A stretch of DNA of 5,384 bases from Dehalococcoidia bacterium (GTDB lineage: Bacteria > Chloroflexota > Dehalococcoidia > E44-bin15): the NCBI GenBank assembly GCA_023129355.1, contig JAGMCC010000088.1, positions 1 through 5,384 of the forward strand, in the 5' to 3' direction. The notes below the pieces were generated by a model. It saw only the letters and a list, made by a program, of their open reading frames with translations, did not search any database and was not told the DNA's origin. This document shows positions 1 through 4,479 of the stretch, piece by piece (position 1 is the stretch's first letter; every line of letters begins with the position of its first letter). The translations under genes were made by a program, and so were the position numbers.

Positions 1-1398
1 GGCGAGGAAATCGGTGAGCACCCGCCTGGTCCTGGGGCTAAAGTAGGATTTCTCATCCCCTTCATCCTTATCAGCGACCATCTGCAGGGCGGCATAGACC
101 GGCAGCGAGCGCCCTTTAGCCCACCGCTCCAGCTCATCCATAGTGCGCGGGCCAATCCCCCGCGGTGGCACATTAATGACCCTTAATAGGCTAACACTAT
201 CATAGGGGTTGTGGATCAGCCTGAGGTAGGCGATGATATCTTTAATCTCGCGCCGTTCATAGAAGCGGGTGCCGCCCACCAGTTTATAGGGCATTCCATA
301 GCGAATAAAGGACTCCTCAATAGCCCGCGACTGGGCATTGGTGCGATACATCACGGCGCAGTCACCAGGCTTGAATAAACCCTGGCTGACCAGGCCATCC
401 ACCTCGCCTACCACGTACTGGGCCTCCTCCTGCTCATTATAGGACTCGGCAACGGTGAGCGGCACCCCGGTCTCATTCTCGGTCCACAGCCCCTTCTCCT
501 TTCGCTGGCGATTGGCGGAGATCACACCCTCCGCCACCTCGAGGATGGTCTTGGTGGAGCGGTAGTTCTGCTCCAGATATACTACCTTGGCATCGGGGAA
601 ATCGCTCTCGAAGCTGAGGATGTTTCTCATATCGGCGAATCGCCAGGAGTATATCGACTGATCCGGATCGCCTACCGCGCAGATATTGCGGTATTTCCCC
701 GCCAGTTGCTTCGCCAATACATATTGGACGATGTTGGTGTCCTGGAACTCGTCTACCAGGACATGATGGTAGCGGTTCTGATACCTCGCCAATACCTCAG
801 GGTGCTGGCGAAAGAGGTGGACTGCTTTCATCAGGAGGTCATCGAAGTCCAGCGCCTTGCTCTCTTCAAGGAGCTCCTGGTAGCGCTGGTAGACCCGCCC
901 CACTACCTCATCGAAGTAGGTATATTTGACATAATCTTGGGGCGCGACGAGGCGGCTCTTGGCCGAGGATATCGCAGAAAGGAACGGGCGCGGGGGAGAG
1001 CGTTTGGGGTCGATATCCAGCTCCTGAAGGCTGCGCTTGATAAGGCTGAGCTGATCGTCATCATCGTAGATGACAAACCGTGGCTCCAGCCCGATCTGCG
1101 ACCCTTCGCGCCTCAGGATGCGCGCGCAGATGGCATGGAATGTGCCCAGGGTAAGGTCCTCCACCGCGGTGCCGAGGAGGTGATAGAGGCGCTCCTTCAT
1201 CTCACGGGCCGCCTTATTGGTGAAGGTAACCGCCAGAATATGATAGGGGCTGACCCCCCAGACCTTGATCAGGTAGGCGACGCGATGGGCGATGACCCTG
1301 GTCTTGCCACTGCCGGGGCCGGCCAGGATGAGCAGCGGCCCCTCGATAGCCTCCACCGCCTCCCGCTGCGCCGGGTTGAGGCCTTCAAGAATATCCAC
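1..1398 (-). CDS. uvrD: ATP-dependent DNA helicase UvrD/PcrA (partial, C-terminus cut by window edge)
   Basis: Superfamily 1A 3'-5' DNA helicase that unwinds DNA with ATP in nucleotide excision repair, mismatch repair and removal of stalled replication or recombination intermediates; cytoplasmic. 466 residues are visible; family members are usually about 650-750, so roughly the last third (rest of 2B, 2A motifs V and VI, C-terminal tail) lies off the left edge. Seen in order: Q-motif region LNPAQREAV (7-15), Walker A AGPGSGKT (26-33), motif Ia TFTNKAAREM (58-67), TFHAICARILRR (86-97), motif II VDEFQDTN (215-222), motif III GDPDQSIYSWRFAD (243-256), motif IV LEQNYRST (275-282), and the GGTRFYERREIKD block (375-387). 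The start is GTG at 1398: the next in-frame codon set upstream reaches a TAA after only five codons, none a usable start. There is no SD; two TATAAT boxes lie immediately upstream. It follows the SDR gene on the same strand after a 154-base gap. UvrD and PcrA cannot be separated from this fragment. Confidence 0.96.
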   Translation of the reverse strand, partial: MDILEGLNPAQREAVEAIEGPLLILAGPGSGKTRVIAHRVAYLIKVWGVSPYHILAVTFTNKAAREMKERLYHLLGTAVEDLTLGTFHAICARILRREGSQIGLEPRFVIYDDDDQLSLIKRSLQELDIDPKRSPPRPFLSAISSAKSRLVAPQDYVKYTYFDEVVGRVYQRYQELLEESKALDFDDLLMKAVHLFRQHPEVLARYQNRYHHVLVDEFQDTNIVQYVLAKQLAGKYRNICAVGDPDQSIYSWRFADMRNILSFESDFPDAKVVYLEQNYRSTKTILEVAEGVISANRQRKEKGLWTENETGVPLTVAESYNEQEEAQYVVGEVDGLVSQGLFKPGDCAVMYRTNAQSRAIEESFIRYGMPYKLVGGTRFYERREIKDIIAYLRLIHNPYDSVSLLRVINVPPRGIGPRTMDELERWAKGRSLPVYAALQMVADKDEGDEKSYFSPRTRRVLTDFLA

Positions 1399-1552
1399 GC
1401 TTAGATTATAGCATTATAGGTAGGTCACAGAAATAGAGCAACCTTCCGATCTGCATACGTGAAGCGGGAACAAACTTGCGACGGGAGCGATGGCTGTGGC
1501 GCCGGGATTACAAGCAGCCCTGCTCTGCCGTCGGTGGATCCTTTGCGATTTC
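1399..1552. other. Spacer between SDR 3' end and helicase start
   Basis: This 154-base gap separates two same-strand genes. The helicase promoter occupies its left end. Downstream of the SDR stop codon I find only a short palindrome AGCAGCCCTGCT (1513-1524) with no following T-tract on either strand, so no intrinsic terminator is evident and read-through from the SDR into the helicase is possible. A stretch at 1496-1529 (minus strand) superficially resembles tRNA-Thr but does not fold as one. Confidence 0.6.
1405..1441 (-). promoter_or_regulatory. Tandem TATAAT promoter of the helicase gene, possibly leaderless
   Basis: Read on the minus strand, two perfect TATAAT hexamers (1418-1413 and 1410-1405) are separated by two bases. 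A TTGCTC box at 1441-1436 (three of six matches to TTGACA) sits 17 bases before the first. Initiation from the first box would fall near 1406, leaving a leader of about eight bases. Initiation from the second would fall on or next to the GTG start codon (1398), giving a leaderless mRNA, which fits the lack of any SD. The hexamers are seen directly; promoter function is inferred. Confidence 0.5.
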
Positions 1553-2461
1553 TTACATAGGGAATGGAGGCATGGAGAGGTCTCCAAGCTCGCGTATCCT
1601 CTCGCCTAGCTCCTTAACGGTCCACCTTTTACCAATATCGATAAAGTTTCCCGGCGTCCATGGTATAAACACCTGGACTTTGCCCCCAAAAACGGTGAAA
1701 ACACGGCCGGTTATGTCTTGAGCCGCATCGCTGGCGAGATAAGCCACGAGAGGGGAGAGGTTCTCCGGTGCGAACGTATCGAAAGAGCCATCCTCTGGTG
1801 GCTTCTCCCCCATCATTTGGAGTGTCATCGGGGCCCCCAACGTCATTCTGCTCCTGGCCATGGGGGCAACGGCATTGGCGGTAACATTATATTTCGCCAT
1901 CTCCCTGCCCCACACCATGGTCAGGGATGCAATGCCGCCCTTGGCCGCCCCATAATTACCCTGACTTGCATTCCCACCGAGGCCGGCGTGGGAGACTGTG
2001 TTTATTAGGCGCCCGTTAATCGGGTTCCCTGCCTTGCTCTGCTCATAGAAATAGAGACATGCCCATCTACCGCAGTTGAAGGTGCCCTTGAGGTGGACAG
2101 CGATAACGGCATCCCACTCCTCTTCGCCCATCTTGAAGACCATCCTGTCCCTGAGGAAACCGGCGTTGTTGACCAGGATGTCCAGCTTGCCGAAAGTGTT
2201 GATGGCGGTATCTATAATCTCCTTGGCTGCTTGGTAGCCAGTTACACTATTGTAGTTAATTACCGCTTCCCCGCCTGCATCCTTAATCTCCTTGACCACC
2301 TGGTCTGCCGGGCTGTGGGACTCCCCGACACCATCCGCCTCACCGCCGAGGTCGTTAACGACCACCTTCGCTCCTTCCGCAGCGAGTGCTAGAGCATGGG
2401 CTCTCCCCAGACCCCTTCCTGCACCTGTAACTATCGCAACTTTACCGTCCAGTACGCCCAT
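1553..2461 (-). CDS. SDR-family (3R)-hydroxyacyl-CoA dehydrogenase-like oxidoreductase (MFE-2 type)
   Basis: Cytoplasmic NAD(P)-dependent short-chain dehydrogenase, 302 residues, closest in pattern to the dehydrogenase domain of peroxisomal multifunctional enzyme type 2 (HSD17B4), which oxidises (3R)-hydroxyacyl-CoA to 3-ketoacyl-CoA. Seen: Rossmann motif TGAGRGLG (12-19); VVVNDLGG (33-40), whose Asp37 at the end of strand beta-2 suggests NAD over NADP; NNAG (98-101); VHLKGTF (122-128), the MFE-2 form of this strand; Ser157, Tyr170 and Lys174 in the S-x12-Y-x3-K catalytic arrangement; NAVAP (196-200). About 50 residues follow the normal SDR core (from ITGRVF, around 250), as in MFE-2 dehydrogenase domains, but no hydratase or SCP2 domain is attached. 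The ATG at 2461 has an AAGGAGG SD, though 13 bases away. The gene is divergent from an acyl-CoA dehydrogenase-like gene, which supports a role in acyl-CoA oxidation. The exact substrate (fatty, branched, aromatic-derived or steroid-like acyl-CoA) cannot be read from the sequence. Confidence 0.92.
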   Translation of the reverse strand: MGVLDGKVAIVTGAGRGLGRAHALALAAEGAKVVVNDLGGEADGVGESHSPADQVVKEIKDAGGEAVINYNSVTGYQAAKEIIDTAINTFGKLDILVNNAGFLRDRMVFKMGEEEWDAVIAVHLKGTFNCGRWACLYFYEQSKAGNPINGRLINTVSHAGLGGNASQGNYGAAKGGIASLTMVWGREMAKYNVTANAVAPMARSRMTLGAPMTLQMMGEKPPEDGSFDTFAPENLSPLVAYLASDAAQDITGRVFTVFGGKVQVFIPWTPGNFIDIGKRWTVKELGERIRELGDLSMPPFPM

Positions 2462-2474
2462 TTTCTTTAGTTAA

Positions 2475-2480
2475 CCTCCT
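2475..2480 (-). promoter_or_regulatory. Shine-Dalgarno of the SDR gene, long spacing
   Basis: The minus strand reads AGGAGG inside GAAGGAGGTTAAC, an almost perfect anti-SD match, but 13 bases separate it from the ATG at 2461, longer than the usual 5-9. No other in-frame start lies nearer, and the protein begins correctly for an SDR (GKVAIVTG at residues 6-13), so the ATG is kept. Confidence 0.75.
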
Positions 2481-2503
2481 TCTTTTTATGTTTCGACCCA
2501 TTT

Positions 2504-2533
2504 AATATAACATATCTATTGCTGACTGGTCAA
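2504..2533 (-). promoter_or_regulatory. Sigma70-type promoter of the SDR gene
   Basis: Minus strand: TTGACC (-35, 2533-2528), an 18-base spacer, then TATATT (-10, 2509-2504) preceded by TG plus one base (2512-2510), giving an extended -10. Predicted initiation is near 2497, leaving a leader of about 35 bases that includes the SD. The box matches are good and the position is right; use is inferred. Confidence 0.6.
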
Positions 2534-2569
2534 AGCCCTGTACTCGTCAAGTACATTAATGACACGTCA
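2523..2569. promoter_or_regulatory. Paired TGAC-N2-GTCA palindromes, candidate operator
   Basis: Two perfect palindromes share the pattern TGAC-N2-GTCA: TGACTGGTCA (2523-2532), which covers most of the SDR -35 box, and TGACACGTCA (2560-2569). Their centres are 37 bases apart. Between them, GTACTCGTCA (2540-2549) matches six of the eight fixed positions and is part of a second inverted repeat, GTACT-N5-AGTAC (2540-2554). Overlap with the -35 box fits a repressor site for a dimeric regulator (TetR- or GntR-like regulators often control acyl-CoA genes), but no regulator gene is in the window and the binding protein is unknown. Confidence 0.4.
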
Positions 2570-2589
2570 CCGTTCGCCCCGCTTTTCCC

Positions 2590-2678
2590 GTCATTGCGAG
2601 GAGTTTTAACGACGATGCAATCCATGGGATGGTGGGTGGGAATGCATGATACGTGCTTCGTCTCAGGCGCGCAATGAC
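2590..2678. repeat. MITE/REP-like imperfect inverted repeat
   Basis: This 89-base element is bounded by perfect 9-base inverted ends GTCATTGCG (2590-2598) and CGCAATGAC (2670-2678). Inside them lies a second inverted pair, GACGATGCA (2611-2619) against TGCTTCGTC (2654-2662), with one mismatch. The 'TCATTGCGAG...GACGAAGCAATC' style is familiar from dispersed palindromic intergenic repeats in many environmental bacterial genomes, including Chloroflexota and Desulfobacterota (recalled, not searched). It has no coding capacity. Its likely state is a non-autonomous mobile or REP-type element that can form a long hairpin in RNA or single-stranded DNA. Confidence 0.7.
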
Positions 2679-2717
2679 AAATTGGCTATTTCCCACCCGC
2701 CCTGAGAGGTATTTCTG

Positions 2718-2767
2718 CCCCGAGGCCGAGGCCGTCAGGTCGGCCGACGCTTCGGCCTAAGTCGGGG
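2718..2767. repeat. GC-rich interrupted hairpin
   Basis: CCCCGA (2718-2723) pairs with TCGGGG (2762-2767), and GGCCGAGGC (2724-2732) pairs with GCTTCGGCC (2749-2757) with one mismatch and a four-base bulge on the right arm. The loop contains the palindrome TCGGCCGA. It lies between divergent promoters with no T-tract, so it is read as part of the repeat block and not as a terminator. Confidence 0.55.
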
Positions 2768-2776
2768 AGACCCCCG

Positions 2777-2797
2777 CCAGAGGGGAGCCCCCTCTGG
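2777..2797. repeat. Perfect 9-bp GC-rich hairpin
   Basis: CCAGAGGGG (2777-2785) and CCCCTCTGG (2789-2797) form a perfect 9-bp stem with an AGC loop. It is strong enough to act as a transcript end or block, but neither side has a clean T-run (the right side reads ATCCCCTTTATAG) and no gene in the window ends into it. It is best seen as a repeat-element hairpin. Confidence 0.65.
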
Positions 2798-2819
2798 ATC
2801 CCCTTTATAGCTCCTGCTT

Positions 2820-2855
2820 AGTAGAACCCATGGTGTAGCACGGATGTGTTCTACT
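2820..2855. repeat. 8-base inverted repeat with 20-base loop
   Basis: AGTAGAAC (2820-2827) and GTTCTACT (2848-2855) are exact inverted copies around a 20-base loop that itself contains GTG/CAC pairing (2833-2841). It falls inside the composite repeat block. No function can be assigned. Confidence 0.45.
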
Positions 2856-2900
2856 CCAATCGTCCCAGCGGTTGATTTATCGCAAAGCGTCTCGCAATGA

Positions 2901-3134
2901 TATGGGAAGCGAAATCCACGATACCAAATATCAACTATTTATCTGAATGAGATCAAGCCCAACAACGCAGGAGCTAACCTTCAAGCCTCTCAGCTACTTT
3001 GTCCAGCAGGCTTTGGAGCTGAATAGGCGTGATTACAGTTTGCTTCTATCCCGTAGCCATGCAGGTCATTTACACCACCCTTCGCTCACCCCATCTCGCT
3101 GCGCCAGGCTCAGCCCCGCAAGATCATCTATACT
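2901..3134. other. Gene-free stretch with a possible decayed coding fragment
   Basis: I see no gene here. A plus-strand frame of 63 codons (2947-3138) has no SD, no recognisable motif and a Ser/His/Arg-rich tail typical of non-coding frames. On the minus strand, a 23-codon stretch between stops (3045-2977) reads like an amphipathic helix (ITPIQLQSLLDKVAERLE) but has no start codon and is closed on both sides; it may be a relic of an old gene. Nothing else stands out. Confidence 0.5.
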
Positions 3135-3177
3135 TTGATTATGAAATTATGGTTTACTCTAAAGAAGACAGGCTCTA

Positions 3178-3206
3178 TTGACATCTAAATCTAGATTACT
3201 CAAAAT
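3178..3206 (+). promoter_or_regulatory. Promoter of the acyl-CoA dehydrogenase gene
   Basis: A perfect TTGACA -35 box (3178-3183), a 17-base spacer and CAAAAT (3201-3206, four of six matches to TATAAT) place initiation near 3213, about 28 bases before the ATG at 3241. The spacer contains a perfect 10-base palindrome AATCTAGATT (3188-3197), suitably placed for a repressor or activator site. The TTG inside the -35 box is in frame with the gene, but using it as a start would make the promoter part of the coding sequence. Confidence 0.55.
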
Positions 3207-3228
3207 AGTCATCGCCAAAACAATAAAA

Positions 3229-3234
3229 AAGGAG
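3229..3234 (+). promoter_or_regulatory. Shine-Dalgarno deciding the acyl-CoA dehydrogenase start
   Basis: AAGGAG ends six bases before the ATG at 3241, an ideal spacing. It fixes the start at 3241 and not at the in-frame TTG at 3178, whose extra 21 codons are Lys/Ile-rich, have no SD, and overlap the -35 element. Confidence 0.85.
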
Positions 3235-3240
3235 CGGGAC

Positions 3241-4467
3241 ATGGTAAACCATCTTTGTGTTGAAGAGCTTACTACTGAAGAGTCCAGGATGTATCGTTCG
3301 CTGGCGCGGCAGTTCACCGAGGGTCTGATCTTCCCGGTGAGGCAGCAGATCGATGATGACAAGGATCACCACAAAATCGTAGATCCTATCGTGAAGCAAA
3401 TAATGAGGGACTTTGGCCTGGCAAACATTATGCTGGATGAAGAGTCACCGATCAGGTCCATGGTCAATGGTTGTGCGATGCTGGAGGAAATTGCTCGGGG
3501 GGACAGCGGAATAGCTGTTGCCCTGGGATGTGCTGCCTGGTGTCTGGTGCCTATCTGGTATGAGCCGTATAAAAGGCCAGATCTGATGAAGGAATTCGAA
3601 GCCATTTATAAAGAGGCGGAATTGCCCCTGGGCTGCTTTGCTATGACTGAACCCGAAGGTGGATGCGACATCGAGAATCCGAAGATGGAGGGCCGTAAGA
3701 TCCGCACTAGGGCAAGGCTTGATGGTGATGAGTGGGTGATAAATGGGGTCAAGCAGTGGCCAACCAACAGCGGAGCATCTTGCCTTTACTGCACCGTGTG
3801 TACCACGGACCCTGATCTGGGAGATGAGGGGATCGCTGTCATATACGTCCCATATCCCATCAAGGGGGTTTCATTCGGCAAGTTCGAGAATAAGGCAGGG
3901 ATGGCAGCGGATACAAATTGCACTATTTACTACGATGATGTTAGAGTGCCCAAGAGATACCGGGCGGCAGGGCCTGGGGATGATGCTAACCTTCTCCATC
4001 TGACCCTAGTTATGGGTTCCATTGGCAGTGCTATCATGTCGGTAGGAACCGCCCAGAACATCTTTGAAATCGTTACCGACTATACTACGAAGAGGGTCGT
4101 GGCCGGCAAGCCGATCAAGGAGCATAGTGTGAACGCCTGCGCTCTGGCTGACATGGCTATCGGGATCGAGACTGCTAGGACCTACATTCTAAACGTTGCC
4201 TACATGTTCGATCGTCCTGAAACCTATGGTGCTCGATGGTCGGAGGAGATGCTGGCTAAGTCAAGAATCGCCAAGGTCTATGCTGCGGATGTGAGTATTA
4301 TGGTGGCCAATAAGGCAATGGAAATGATGGGCTCCTATGGTTATACCAGAGATGCCGACGTTGAAAAACATTGGCGCGACAATAAGATGATGCAACAGTG
4401 GCTGGGAGGGCCCCAGGTAGGGCGACTGGACATTGCACGCCACTTTTGTAGCCTGGAGACGCTCTAA
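3241..4467 (+). CDS. Acyl-CoA dehydrogenase-family flavoprotein lacking the canonical catalytic Glu
   Basis: FAD-dependent acyl-CoA dehydrogenase fold, 408 residues (family about 380-410). Domains: N-terminal helical (about 1-130), middle beta-barrel (about 131-245) with FAMTEPEGGCD (133-143), DGDEWVINGVKQWPTN (161-176) and FENKAGMAADTNCTIYYDDVRVP (215-237, FAD/acyl-CoA contacts), and C-terminal helical bundle (about 246-400) with GKPIKEHS (289-296), MEMMGSYGYTRD (360-371) and the final WRDNKMMQQWLGGPQVGR (378-395). That last segment aligns without gaps to the MCAD/SCAD pattern RDAKIYQIYEGTSQIQR, placing Leu388 where the catalytic Glu sits. The alternative Glu of isovaleryl-/long-chain enzymes (helix G, pattern LERLVLAGG) corresponds to Leu252 in NLLHLTLVMG. 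FAD-binding parts look intact. Normal members desaturate acyl-CoA and pass electrons to ETF; no ETF gene is in view. It may be a non-dehydrogenase (desulfinase-like), a heteromer subunit, or an enzyme with another base. It is divergent from the SDR gene and converges on speE with a 12-base gap. Confidence 0.93.
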   Translation: MVNHLCVEELTTEESRMYRSLARQFTEGLIFPVRQQIDDDKDHHKIVDPIVKQIMRDFGLANIMLDEESPIRSMVNGCAMLEEIARGDSGIAVALGCAAWCLVPIWYEPYKRPDLMKEFEAIYKEAELPLGCFAMTEPEGGCDIENPKMEGRKIRTRARLDGDEWVINGVKQWPTNSGASCLYCTVCTTDPDLGDEGIAVIYVPYPIKGVSFGKFENKAGMAADTNCTIYYDDVRVPKRYRAAGPGDDANLLHLTLVMGSIGSAIMSVGTAQNIFEIVTDYTTKRVVAGKPIKEHSVNACALADMAIGIETARTYILNVAYMFDRPETYGARWSEEMLAKSRIAKVYAADVSIMVANKAMEMMGSYGYTRDADVEKHWRDNKMMQQWLGGPQVGRLDIARHFCSLETL

Positions 4468-4479
4468 CCCTCATTAAAA

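Larger units (their letters stand above)
2591..2900. repeat. Composite repeat block framed by 10-base inverted ends
   Basis: TCATTGCGAG at 2591-2600 and CTCGCAATGA at 2891-2900 are perfect 10-base inverted repeats enclosing 310 bases. The right copy sits in CGTCTCGCAATGA, resembling the right end of the 89-base element at 2590-2678. The block could be one larger element containing the GC-rich hairpins, or one intact repeat followed by a decayed half copy. No target-site duplication is visible beside the ends (CCCG on the left, TATG on the right). Confidence 0.5.

Noticed and set aside
706..1404. Plus-strand open frame of 232 codons
   Set aside because: It is antisense to the helicase, which shows all expected motifs on the minus strand; the predicted protein has no recognisable motif and no SD.
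1513..1524. Palindrome AGCAGCCCTGCT as SDR terminator
   Set aside because: The stem is only five pairs and no T-tract follows on the minus strand.
1496..1529. tRNA-Thr-like string on the minus strand (GGCAGAGCA...CTTGTAA)
   Set aside because: The anticodon stem does not pair, there is no GTTCRA T-loop, and no acceptor stem closes it.
1476..2474. Several plus-strand open frames over the SDR gene
   Set aside because: They mirror a clearly coding minus-strand SDR and have no family motifs.
2777..2810. Hairpin plus CCCTTTATAG as an intrinsic terminator
   Set aside because: The T-run is too short and no gene in the window transcribes into it; both flanking genes start, not end, on this side.
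2947..3138. 63-codon plus-strand small ORF
   Set aside because: It has no SD, no motif and a composition typical of chance frames.
2534..3177. CRISPR array or riboswitch in the large intergenic region
   Set aside because: There are no regularly spaced direct repeats, and the structures seen are inverted repeats lying upstream of the divergent promoters, not within a leader.
3178..3240. TTG start extending the acyl-CoA dehydrogenase by 21 residues
   Set aside because: The TTG belongs to a consensus -35 box, has no SD, and a well-spaced AAGGAG precedes the ATG at 3241.
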